Source: Botryosphaeria dothidea (Eukaryota > Ascomycota > Dothideomycetes > Botryosphaeriales > Botryosphaeriaceae). Taken from it: a stretch of 64,000 nt of DNA. Location: the NCBI GenBank assembly GCA_011503125.2, contig WWBZ02000022.1, positions 2,294,001 through 2,358,000 of the forward strand, written 5' to 3'. The notes beneath the pieces were generated by a model, which saw nothing but the letters and a program-made list of their open reading frames with translations, had not been told where the DNA came from and made no database searches. Made by a program: the position numbers and the translations under genes. Below, in pieces: positions 54,767 to 64,000 of this stretch. Position 1 is the first letter of the stretch; the number at the start of each line of letters is the position of its first letter.

Positions 54767-56679
54767 CTACATTTCCAAACCCTTACCCAAAAGCACCTTG
54801 CCAACTTCTACGACAACCTCATCCTTGTCGCACAACTCCAACTTCGACAGAACTGTTCCTTTCGCATCCATTGCCTTGCACACATCCACCACCTCGCTGT
54901 TCTCCATGTCTGCACAGTACACCAGGAGCCCCAAACTAGTTATCATAGCCAAAATCGCCTCCTTGTTCTCGGTCTCCGCCGCCACCGCCTCCAACAGCGC
55001 TGCAGTGATTTCAACCTGCTCACTCTCAGCCAAGACATCACGCCCTGCCTCAACACGCATGCGATGGTTGGCGGCTGCAATGTTGAACGCTAGACTCGCG
55101 GCAGCGATGCGGACGTTTTTGTGCTCGTCATCTAGAAGGCTAGCGGATAGGAGGTGCGTCAGCAGTTCGCTAAACGACTCGTGCTCGAGGAGATGTGTCC
55201 TTGTGAGGGTGGAGCTGAAGAGATTGCAGGCAAGCTGGAGCGTGACGAGACGTAAATTATAGGGGCACTGGTTGAGCTCGTTGACGTGGGAAATAAGCGT
55301 CGTCAGCGTCGTCGCGTCTTGGTCTTCGGCGAAGAAGCCGGACACGCGGGGGTCAGTGAGAGTGAGACGGAAAAGGTCGTATGCTGCGAACAGGTTTTCC
55401 GGCGGGATTGCGCTGACCGCGGACTTCAGGAAGGAAGAGAAGTCGGGCAGGGAGGGGAGCGGCGCTTCGCGGTCGCCGGAGTCGCGGCGGGTAGTTATGA
55501 AGGCGGCGACCATTGCAACAACAGGGTGTCTGCCGTGCTCGCTCATTTTTGGAATCAGCTTTTCCAACGGCGGGACCTTGTCGTATGTGACTGGATGGGT
55601 GCTTGCGCCCAGCAGTTTCGGCAAGTCGAGGCGTGTGTGCGGATGGCCCATATTTGCTTGCTGAAGAAGGAGGCGGACGTTGCCACGAAGTTGGGGCTCG
55701 TTGGCGCCGGACCATTGGTCGTCTTTCATTCCCTTGAGGAAGGTGATGAAAGTGGGTGTTGACCGTATACTGTACTTAGCTGCCACATCGTACGCCTGGT
55801 TGATATCCACCTTGATGAGAGTTCCTTTTGACCCTGCTTCCTCTGCCAGCTCATCGAAAACGGGATACATGACCTTGCAGGGACCGCAGGTGGAGGACGT
55901 GAAGAAGATGACGGCACACGAATCCTTGGCACTGACTAACAGTCTGTCGAGTTCTTGCAGACTGGTCACATTGTGGACTTTGCCCTGAGATGCAGCCATG
56001 CCGTTGGTTGCACCATTCGTGACTCCGTTTGTGGCTCCGTTAGGAGTTCCGTTGGTTGCTGCCGCCGCCGCTCCATTAGGTACACTCTGGGGTGGCACAG
56101 GTGCCTGAGTCACTGTCCTCATCGCAGCGTCGATCTGAGGTCTCAGCATCTGGCCAAAAGGCGTATTCAGGACCTGCTGTGGCAGCGACGTGATGTGGTC
56201 TGGAATGCCCTTCCCCACAAGGAACATGGCAAAGTCATTTGAGAAATTATTGCAGTTGTGGGCAAAAAGATCGTAGGCTTCTTGGGTATAGATGCTTTTC
56301 AGAGATTCGAGGTACTCCAAAATCACATCCATGGGAAGACTCGTGGTGCCTAGCTTGATGACTTCTTCAGGCGCCCCATGGTGAGTTGTACCAGGATAGC
56401 ATGTCTGCACACCTGTATGAAGTTTAGAAATCAAATGCGGATCGGAGAGTCAGAACGGAAACATGGGTTTACCTGCGCCGTAGAAATATTCAATGCCCCC
56501 AAACACGATCGAGGTGTGGTACACGGCGTCGATCTGGATTCCGAGAAACTGACGAGAAAGTTGCCTGGCTAGACCCTAAATAGCGTGGTTAGTGGAAATC
56601 GCAGTAGATCAGATCCGCTGTGGCTGAGCAGCGGCGACGGTACCTTGGACAGATCGTAGACGTAAAGCTCGACGTTCAT
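54767..56679 (-). CDS. PPPDE (DeSI-type) peptidase - thioredoxin - PUL fusion protein
   Basis: Three exons, 56679-56644, 56575-56473 and 56412-54767, give 594 residues. Residues 1-145 are a PPPDE papain-like domain (DeSI deSUMOylase/deubiquitinase family): MNVELYVYDLSK, catalytic His32 in AVYHTSIVFGGIEYFYG, and catalytic Cys100 in LFAHNCNNFSNDFAMFLVGK. A linker with repeated T/P-NG units (NGTPNGATNGVTNGATNG, residues 167-184) leads to a thioredoxin domain with the CGPC motif at 222-225 in FFTSSTCGPCKVMYPVF and SIRSTPTFITFLKG. From about 310 to the end is an alpha-helical PUL-like (Ufd3/PLAA) domain with armadillo-type repeats (LRLVTLQLACNLFSSTLT, RIAAASLAFNIAAANH). PUL domains bind Cdc48. The exon 1 intron follows codon 12. 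The fusion exists in other fungi to my knowledge; its substrate is unknown. Confidence 0.9.
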
Positions 56680-57222
56680 TTTGGCGGTGCGCGCGCGAGT
56701 GTTGGGCGGGATGGCTGGGAAATAGAAGGACGGGTTCTAGGAGCAGCGGCGCGTAACGTCATATGTCAACCTCACAGGCAGGCAGGCGGCGAAGCGTTGC
56801 GTATGCGACGCCTCCCGCTGCCAGAAGCTTCCACTTGCGGACCAGGCGGCGCGCGCTGGCCCGGCGTCAGCAACAAGCTTATCGCCTCCATCCGAGATCT
56901 GTGATCATCTGGGGCTCTGCGGCAGCCTTAAGCCAAACTCGGGCTGCGCGTGGCTGTTTGGTATTATAGGGGCTGGCGCGGCAGGGCTGGCGGACATTCC
57001 TGCCTGCCTGCCCGGCCTCGTCCCAGCGAGTGCGCCCGCTCCTCCTGCTGTGCACCGCTCCTCCACCCTGTCTGCCGTTTCGTCCGCCCCCTTTCGCCCG
57101 TTTTTCGTCTTATCGCACGCTGGGCGACCCGTGCTCTGCTTGTTTATTCCGCGACTCTGCGCTCACGATCGCTTCCGTCTTCGGCTTACGGCGCGCCACA
57201 GACCGCCTGGTCAGAGCATTTC
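56680..57222. promoter_or_regulatory. Divergent intergenic region, PPPDE fusion / GDA1
   Basis: 543 bp between head-to-head genes. From 57000 to 57220 the plus strand is pyrimidine-rich (CTGCCTGCCTGCCCGGCC, CCTTTCGCCCG). This fits the GDA1 leader. An open frame reaches upstream of the GDA1 start but has no similarity. Confidence 0.4.
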
Positions 57223-59114
57223 ATGTCCAGTAGCGTTGACGTCCAACGGCGTCCTGACATCTGGTCTTATTTCTCCTTCTCCAGCGCGCCCCGGCGACGC
57301 ACCTCGCTCTCCTTGCCTCTGAAAAGCAACAGCACCTACGACCCCTTCGAGAAGCCCGAACGCCGTAGCACCCGCCTCTCGACGACCTCCACCGCTTCAT
57401 CGTCCTTCATGAACGACTACAAGGTCGGCGGCGGCAGCAGCTCCACAATGAACCAGGGCCAGCGGACCCGGTATTTGAAGGCTGGCGGCATTATTGCCTT
57501 CATCCTCATTATTTTCTTCTACCTGGCCCCTGGCCACAGCCAATCTGCAGGTCGGTACCCCCGCGATTACTCTGTCCCCAAAAATTTCCCAATCGCTTTG
57601 CGCCCTCGCTCACACCCGCAAAGCAGGCTCCACGAGCAAGTTTCCCGGTGGCGATGTCGCCTCGGATCCCTCTCTCGCGACCACGCGCTGCACTCGCTCC
57701 TACTCGTCCGACAAGCCGCTCGTTCAGTATGCTCTCATGGTCGACGCTGGCAGCACCGGCTCGCGCATCCACGTCTACCGCTTCAACAACTGCGGTCCTA
57801 CCCCCGAACTTGAGGATGAGATTTTCGAGCAGACCGCGAAGAAGGAGGGCGGCTCTGGTTTGAGCTCCTACAAGGCCGACGCTGAGGGCGCGGCCCAGAG
57901 TCTGGATCCCTTGTTGGAGGTCGCTCTCAAGCACGTTCCGGAGAAGGTCCAGGGCTGCACACCAATTGCCGTGAAGGCTACTGCTGGTCTTCGCAAGCTT
58001 GGCCCGGAACTGAGCGAGAAGATCCTGGCCGCCGTGCGCGAGAGGCTCGAGACTAAGTATCCGTTCCCCGTCCTGGCGGCTGACAAGGGCGGCGTCGAAG
58101 TCATGGACGGCACCGACGAGGGTGTCTACGCTTGGATTACGACCAACTACCTACTTGGTAAGATTGGTGGCCCCGACAAGACTCCCACTGCTGCTGTCTT
58201 CGACTTGGGCGGTGGCTCGACTCAGATCGTCTTCGAGCCTACTTTCCCCGATGCCAGGGACGGTGGCATGCCGGAGAAGCTCTCCGATGGTGACCACAAG
58301 TACGAGCTCAGCTTCGGCGGCCGCAACTTCACTCTGTACCAGCACTCCTACCTGGGTTACGGACTCATGGCCGCTCGTGAGAACATTCACCGGGTCGTTT
58401 TTGACGCTGCCTACGAGGAGGCGAAGAAGAGCGGTGCTACTGAGAGTCTTCTCAAGAAGCCAGTCATGAACCCTTGCCTTACCCCGGGCAGCTCTCGTAA
58501 GGTCGAGGTTCCGCTTGAGGAGAGCCATCCTCTGGGCAAGAGTGTGACGATCAACATGACTGGTCCGTCGGAAGGTGCACCTGCCCAGTGCCGTGCAATT
58601 GCCGAGAAGACGCTGAAGAAGGAGGCTGACTGCAAGCTTGCTCCCTGCGCTTTCAACGGTGTTCACCAGCCTTCTCTTGAGAAGACGTTTGCTCGTGAGG
58701 ACATTTACCTGTTCTCTTACTTCTACGACCGCACGAACCCGCTTGGTCTTCCTTCGAGCTTCACGATCAACGAGCTCAAGGAGCTCGTGAGCCGCGTCTG
58801 CCACGGTCCGGACCACTGGGACGTTTTCCACAGCATTGAGGGTGCCATTGATGAGCTCAGCGATCGCCCTGAGTCTTGCTTGGACTTGAACTTCATGCTT
58901 GCCCTTCTCCACTCTGGTTACGAGATGCCAATTGACAGGGAGGTCAGGATTGCGAAGAAGATTAAGGGTAACGAGCTTGGCTGGTGTCTTGGTGCTAGGT
59001 AAGTCCGCTCCAGAAGTCTTCACATAAGCATTATGCTAACAGCGCTGAAATAGTCTACCTCTTCTCAACCAGGAGTCTGGCTGGCAATGTAAGATCAGAG
59101 AGATCACGAAATAA
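57223..59114 (+). CDS. GDA1: Golgi guanosine diphosphatase (GDA1/CD39 family)
   Basis: Gda1 hydrolyses GDP to GMP in the Golgi lumen, letting GMP leave by exchange with GDP-mannose for glycosylation. Three exons, 57223-57550, 57624-58998 and 59054-59114, give 587 residues. It is a type II membrane protein: about 80 cytosolic residues, then the anchor AGGIIAFILIIFFYLAPG. The apyrase conserved regions are all visible: ALMVDAGSTGSRIHVYRF, PIAVKATAGLRKLG, GTDEGVYAWITTNYLLG, AAVFDLGGGSTQIVFEP. Later the YQHSYLGYGLM segment appears. The last exon gives SLPLLNQESGWQCKIREITK, the family end. The start at MSSSVDVQRRP is a choice; an in-frame ATG at MNDYKVGGG would also keep the anchor. Introns are 73 and 55 nt. 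Confidence 0.95.
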
Positions 59115-60161
59115 GTGACGCAAGCAGAGACAGCCAGGAGGTCGGTTTGTTATTCGCATTATGAGGCGTTTTGGATGTGATTTGGAATAGGGTAGGCGGG
59201 GGAAGAGAAAGGTATACCTGGATATCTCTACCTAGATCTATGGGCTGGTATCGGGATGTATCAATAATGGTCATTTGTCAGATGCGGCGACGTGGACGTC
59301 GCTGTGATGGTAACGCGAAAAGCTTGAATTAGAAAAGAAACTTATGAGTGGATGGTTGGACAGCATCAAGAATGCGATTCACATTTTATGATGGAGAATG
59401 ACACGATGGATTTGAAGAGAAATATTGATTGTATTCAAGAATAAAACACATGCGAAGATATGTCTCCCTTCTGCTGCCCCCCATCCGACTGATTAAGGCA
59501 GCCGACCGGATTTTAGGGCGCAGAAAGGAACTCCTGTCGCCGTAGCAAGCAAGAGGCCTTTTCTATCTTGCTTCTCTGTCCACACTCGCGCATCCTGGCT
59601 CATTGGCGATGGCGGGCTCTAGCAAAATTAGAAGCGGCTATATACAACATTCATCGAGTTCATCCTTCTCAAGACCGGAGACGCGTGGAGGCCAGCGCCT
59701 GTGTTGTGCCGTGCGACTTGCAAAGAGCACAATAACATCCTATGCTCCAAGCATTAGCAGGGCAGAAAGGGGGGTTGGCGGCGAGTGAATTGCAAGACTC
59801 GGAACGTTTGTTGTGAGAGAAGAGAAGAAACGCATGCCGAACTGTGGGAGAAAATCTCGGTCAAAGGGCTCTGTGCGCTAGGAAGTTTGCGGATTAGCGA
59901 TTCTTGGCACAAAGATCCCAGTCGCGTTCCGTCATCATCGGCGCTCGCTCTCGCGTCTCCGCGTGAAGGAGGTCAAAGCATCATCTATCATTGTAATTCC
60001 TTTCCCGACTTCGCGGGCACTGCGAGTGTAGCGTTATTCCCGTAATCGCTGGCGCTTCCTCTATTCACAACTGATCCGTCGTGAGGTCCGCATACGCGTC
60101 CCCGCTGTCCTCCGCCTCCGAAGCCAGCCCACCCGTCTACCATCGCAAAGCAGACCTCACA
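59115..60161. other. Intergenic between GDA1 and EF-hand gene
   Basis: 1.05 kb between tandem genes. AT-rich from 59330 to 59470 (GDA1 3' side). The last 150 bp are C-rich leader. No gene found. Confidence 0.35.
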
Positions 60162-60868
60162 ATGGTACGTCTCCCACGCTCCATTAATCTCTATACAAAA
60201 TCGAATCGAGGCAAATTTTTTCAAGGAATCTAAAGAACCACCAGCCATCTAAACGCGCCAACAAAAAGAGCGCCGCCCCCGCCAGCAGCAGCAAGGCCGC
60301 CGCACCAAAGGCCGCCCGCCGCTCCGCGCTCGCCCGCGAAAACGACCTCACCGCCGCGCAGGAAACGGCCATCCGCGACGCCTTCGCGCTCTTCGCCACC
60401 AAGCGCCCGGACACGCACCCAAACACGCTCGTCGTCAAGACGTCCGACTGCCGCCGCATCCTGACCGCGCTCGGCTTCGCGCTGACGCGCAACGACGTCA
60501 GGGAGATGTCGGGCGTGCTGGATCCGGAGACCGAAGGGTGGGTCGCGTACGAGCATTTCGTGGCATATGCGGGCGTGTGGTTTCATGCGCAGGGAGGGGA
60601 GGGCGAGGCGGAGGTTGGTCGGGAGGGGATTGGAAGGGCGGATATGGAGAAGGCGTATTTCATGTTTACGGGTGGAAGGAGGGGCCCAATTACGGTGAGG
60701 GATTTGAGGAGGGTGGCGAAGGAGCTGAGGGAGGAGGTGGACGAGGCGCTGCTGTGGGATATGGTGGCCGAGGCGAATGGGGAGGCGAGGACGAAGGAGG
60801 GGGTCGGCAGAGGGGTTGATCTGGAGGAGTTTGAGGGTGTGATGAAGAGGGCGGGAGTTTTCGGTTGA
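60162..60868 (+). CDS. EF-hand superfamily protein with degenerate calcium loops
   Basis: Exon 1 is only the ATG (60162-60164), immediately followed by a GTACGT donor; exon 2 is 60236-60868. The product has 211 residues. The N-terminal 45 residues are Lys/Ala/Ser-rich (SKRANKKSAAPASSSKAAAP). Then a calmodulin/centrin-like layout: LTAAQETAIRDAFALFATKR, DCRRILTALGFALTRNDV, GVLDPETEGWVAYEHFVAYA (the best EF-hand loop), then a second lobe DMEKAYFMFTGGRRGPITVR and VDLEEFEGVMKRAG. Loops 1 and 3 lack the acidic ligands, so calcium binding is probably weak. It resembles centrin/Cdc31 in length of helices but lacks its hallmark sequences, so I do not name it. The alternative acceptor at 60225 would give a stop after eight codons. 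Confidence 0.78.
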
Positions 60869-61828
60869 GGGATGCAAAACGTTCCTAATCGTTGGGACAT
60901 TATCATCTTAACCCAGGACGGTAGAGGAGACATTCGGTGTTTGGCCTCGGCGTTCGGTGTTCTGGCATATGGCACTCGGACACAAGCGACGGCATTGTTT
61001 GGGGTCGGTGCGGTGGTACCTGTCTGAGGATGGCTCTTGGCACGGCATGGGTTGCAGCTTGGTGTCGCGGATGCGTTTCCCATGCAGATGCCGTTTGGCT
61101 CGGGTATTCCTACCTCCATCATCATGGGCTATCCATGGAAAGCTGAAACTGACCTATTGGGTTGTTCTTTCCCGCCCTTGGGAGGCATACATGGAAGCGG
61201 GCCGCAAGAGCAATGCCTTGACCGGGACAAGAAGCGGTCTGACGGCAAGGGTAAAGTTGAGACAAACGCGGCATATAGGTGGCTATGCAGCTTATCGTTC
61301 GCTGGATATCATAACTAGCAAGCTAAGGACAACTAGAACATCCTGCGTTAGGGACTAGTCTGTCTATTCTGATCATGGGAAAAAGTTCGGAGTCAAAACA
61401 CGCCACACCATATGTTATAGTAGAAACGCAACGAGGGCCTGAGACGCATGTGTGATACGGAAACTGTGATGTTCTATTACGCCGTTCTAAATGCTTTTGT
61501 GTGTGTTCACAACTTCCTCCGCCATTCCTTGAATTGACTTTCCAAGAAAAAGTCCCCAACGGGAACCCTTGCATTTTGTAACTCTCTACCACACACTATG
61601 AGCGCTTCAGTTCGCTCCCTTTTAAGAAAATTTCTCCACGCCGATGCTGCCATTGGTGATGAGATGGAGAAATCTGTAAATCCGGAGAACCGAATGAGAA
61701 GAGAGGAGAAAAGTCCGGAAGACCGTTTGAATATGCTGAAATTCTGCTCTCCACAATCGACCACCCTTCTGCCTTCAGAAATAATAACACCTGGAAGGAA
61801 AACATTCTCGCCGCTCACTTTGGTTCCT
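60869..61828. other. Convergent 3' intergenic
   Basis: 960 bp between the EF-hand stop and the eIF4E-like stop. The frame of the eIF4E gene does not continue here. AT-rich around 61330-61520. No gene recognised. Confidence 0.35.
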
Positions 61829-62923
61829 TTACTGCCCCTCCTTGGACGCCTCAGGGAAGCGGAAGCCGGCGTGCTCGGAGTGGCGCTTGTAGTAGAACTG
61901 GTTATCGCGGAGGGTGAGCTCAGGCGAGATGCCGCCGAGGACGGCGGCGCGCAGACGGTCGATACCCTCTTGGTTCTCGGCGTCGCGGTTCCAGATGGAG
62001 ATGAGGTGGCTGTTGAAGCGGACGCTGTAGGAGATGCCGCAGATATCGTCGATGAAGGTGTGGCGCTTGGCGCTGTTGTCGACGGCGCTCTGCAGCTCAC
62101 CGCCGATGGCCATCAGCGCGACCTCCTTCCAGAACTGCGCCGCCTTCTCCTTAGGCACGCGGAAGGTCCACGCGCCGCCCTTGACGTTGCGCGGGTCCTC
62201 CCAGACCGGCTTGACGCCCAGGTGGAAGAGGTGGACCGAGTCGCGCAGGCGCAGGGTCGACAGGTCGAAGTGGTTCATCGTCTCCCAGAACTGGCGCAGG
62301 TCGCGGATAACGTGCAGCTTCACCAGGCGTGACTCGTACTCGTTGGATTCGCTGAGCTTGTCGGCGGGGCTGGCCGGGTTGGTGGCGGCGGCTTCCTCCT
62401 CCTGCGCCCAAGCGGGCTTGCTTTCGCGGCCCTGGCGGTCGTGCCAGAACTCCCAGGTGTGCTCAAGCGGCGGGGGGCGCAGCTTTTGGAGCAGGGCTTC
62501 CTTCATGGCCTTGCCGCGGGCCGGTGAGTTGGTGGCGGCTGCAGCATCCTCACTTTGAGCGGGAAGACCGTTGGTAGTGAGGCCGGGGATGGACGGGCGG
62601 GTACTCATGGTCTCGGTGACGTTGAGGTAGTCCTCGGTGGTCCTGATGAACTGAGTGGGCTCGATAGGCTTGCTGTACTTCAGAGGCTCGACAGGAGGCT
62701 CTTCGAATTCGGCTAGAATCTCAGCCTTGAATGCGGCAAAGACTCGTACCAGGGACTGGAGGTGAGCGAACTGGTCGGGATCCTTGGTGTTGCGAGGAGG
62801 ATTGCGGCGCAAGTCGCTCAAGTCGTGGATATGATGGAGGATTTGGAGGCAGCGAGCTCCAGCTTTATCGGACAGAACTGGAGTGGCAACCTGGTCAGTG
62901 CTGAAAACAGTGGTGGGGGCCAT
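61829..62923 (-). CDS. eIF4E-family cap-binding protein, long divergent (4EHP/class II-like)
   Basis: eIF4E proteins bind the mRNA 5' cap. One exon, 364 residues, from the ATG at 62923 (MAPTTVFSTDQVATPVLSDK). The open frame extends further upstream but the extra part is hydrophobic and low complexity. The first 150 residues are unique (LQILHHIHDLSDLRRNPPRN) and unlike canonical eIF4E. The core starts LEHTWEFWHDRQGRES, then RDLRQFWETMNHFDLSTLRL, LFHLGVKPVWEDPRNVKGGA, WTFRVPKEKAAQFWKEVALM and DDICGISYSVRFNSHLISIW. The cap-sandwich Trp and Glu of the PVWEDPRN motif are kept. The first sandwich aromatic lies in a Ser/Ala/Glu-rich insertion of about 30 residues and is more likely Tyr (NEYESRLVKL) than Trp. 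This suggests a class II, 4EHP-type repressor rather than a general initiation factor (inference). Confidence 0.88.
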   Translation of the reverse strand: MAPTTVFSTDQVATPVLSDKAGARCLQILHHIHDLSDLRRNPPRNTKDPDQFAHLQSLVRVFAAFKAEILAEFEEPPVEPLKYSKPIEPTQFIRTTEDYLNVTETMSTRPSIPGLTTNGLPAQSEDAAAATNSPARGKAMKEALLQKLRPPPLEHTWEFWHDRQGRESKPAWAQEEEAAATNPASPADKLSESNEYESRLVKLHVIRDLRQFWETMNHFDLSTLRLRDSVHLFHLGVKPVWEDPRNVKGGAWTFRVPKEKAAQFWKEVALMAIGGELQSAVDNSAKRHTFIDDICGISYSVRFNSHLISIWNRDAENQEGIDRLRAAVLGGISPELTLRDNQFYYKRHSEHAGFRFPEASKEGQ

Positions 62924-64000
62924 AATGATTGTCGTGTTGATGACAGTTGGCAAAGAGAAGTAAAGACGACGATGATGAAGAAAAGGAAAAGAAGAAGAGA
63001 AGCAGGAGTTCAACGAGCATTTTGTAGATGGCAGTGTGTGGAAGTGGAAATTGAATATGGGTGGCGAGTTATTGTGTGAATAGTAATGTTGACAGACAGG
63101 TGAGGTGAAGTGGTGCGAGAGAGCAAAAGAAGAGGAAGTGAGGTGGACTTGGAAAATTAGGCTGCCACGTAGAGATTGGAACAATGTATAGAAAATCAAC
63201 GGGGGGGGGGCACGCGGAAAATTCACTTTAGAAGTCACAGCGGCACTTTGGAGAGAAACGTGGTGTTGCCTACCTTGAAATGCAAGTCGAGCTACGAGTT
63301 AATTGTCCACAGGCCTCAGGGGTCGGAGGCGAAGAGGACAGCACGGCGAGTTGGGAGGCCGCGGGTATATATTCAACGAGCAAACCCGAAACACAAGCAG
63401 CAGAAGCGAAAGCGGGGAGAAGAAGGCGGGTGAAGACAAAGGGAGGGGCGGCAGCTTTGTCCTTGAGAATGGAAGTGAGAGTTGGACGGATACGCAGGCG
63501 CGTGATGCTTGGCCCTGCTCTGCCGGACTCCGGGGCTTCAGAGGGCTGGGCCGCAGCGTGTTACGCGCCGGCGCTAAGTTGGGCCTGTCAGGGTCTATCC
63601 AGCGCCTTCTGTCTGACACAGCAATCGTGTTTCAGGCATTGGAATCGCCCGCGAATGCGCTTTGGCACGGGCAGCCCAGCCCGCGCTCGATGACGGCATC
63701 GCCCCCAGGCCACCGCTGCGATAGGCTCGCGCTCGCGAGAAATCGGATGACAACCGGGCACCCGTCAACGTGGACGGCTGGCGACCTGCTGCGAAGCCTA
63801 CGAGAGCATCCACGCGAGCTTCCCTCGCAGCTGCCCCTCGGCGGGGTGATTGGGCTGCGGCCCAAGCGTCGGTGGGCGCCCCACTCGCCCGCTGACCGCC
63901 CGCCACCCCGGTCGAAAATGTTCGCCCGCCTCTCCAGGCCAAGCTTCCAAGAACACAACTTTTCGCAAATCAAACACTTTCGCACCTCAGGAACCATGCC
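62924..64000. other. Right-end intergenic region
   Basis: 1.08 kb. It holds the promoter and leader of the eIF4E-like gene, purine-rich on the plus strand from 62945 to 63160. A run of ten G lies at 63201-63210. Open frames from 63595 to 63997 are GC-rich and Arg/Ala/Gly-rich with no motif. The start of a further gene may lie beyond the window. Confidence 0.35.

Overview
This 64 kb window is a gene-dense stretch of a filamentous ascomycete (Pezizomycotina) chromosome. Evidence: about 28 well-supported genes, nearly all with short introns (about 48-75 nt) carrying CTGAC/CTAAC-type branch points close to the acceptor, fungal-type proteins (Gep4, Dug3, Mgm1, a CBM18-AA7 oxidase, Shg1), and a nuclear-encoded mitochondrial ribosomal protein. 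The class is not fixed by the sequence; Dothideomycetes is my guess. I see no transposon, CRISPR, virus, plasmid or rRNA sequence, and no tRNA I can defend. No secondary-metabolite cluster is evident, and most genes are housekeeping.

Layout. 1-3.5 kb: translin (-) and, upstream on the same strand, a U2 spliceosomal RNA gene with a TATA box and repeated CCAAT boxes. 3.5-9.3 kb: an unrecognised disordered protein (+), the COMPASS subunit Shg1 (-), and a small complex I accessory subunit (+) sharing a 265-bp divergent promoter with Shg1. 9.9-13.2 kb: a CofD/UPF0052 protein (+), a doubtful small membrane ORF, and a four-helix membrane protein (-). 14.5-19 kb: an MmgE/PrpD-family enzyme (-) divergent from serine palmitoyltransferase LCB2 (+). 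19.7-24.4 kb: a four-exon gene candidate (-) hidden in a 3.4-kb gap, then a Gly/Pro-rich protein (+). 25.4-28.9 kb: triosephosphate isomerase (+), mitochondrial ribosomal protein mL43 (-) and U1-70K (+). 30.3-35.1 kb: a secreted chitin-binding FAD oxidase (-) and the Dug3 glutamine amidotransferase (-). 35.6-43.2 kb: Mgm1 (+), cullin-4 (+), an acyl-protein thioesterase-like hydrolase (+). 45.4-48.3 kb: ribosomal protein eL32 (+), an unrecognised protein (+). 49.7-53.2 kb: adaptin-binding p34/Irc6-like (-), SmD3 (-), Gep4 phosphatase (+). 53.3-63 kb: a doubtful small gene (-), a membrane protein (+), a PPPDE-thioredoxin-PUL fusion (-), Golgi GDPase Gda1 (+), an EF-hand protein (+), and an eIF4E-family protein (-).

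How genes relate. There are no operons. Several head-to-head pairs share short intergenic regions: Shg1/complex I, mL43/U1-70K, Dug3/Mgm1, PrpD-like/LCB2, SmD3/Gep4, PPPDE/Gda1. Three splicing components (U2 RNA, U1-70K, SmD3) and three mitochondrial-membrane functions (Mgm1, Gep4, complex I subunit) lie in the window; I regard this as coincidental. The most useful non-obvious items are the U2 RNA, the four-exon gene at 19753-20563, the CBM18-AA7 and PPPDE-Trx-PUL fusions, a triplet of ACGCGT motifs upstream of translin, and several extreme exon structures. I did not find a clearly new multi-gene system. All splice sites were placed by eye from reading-frame continuity and family conservation.
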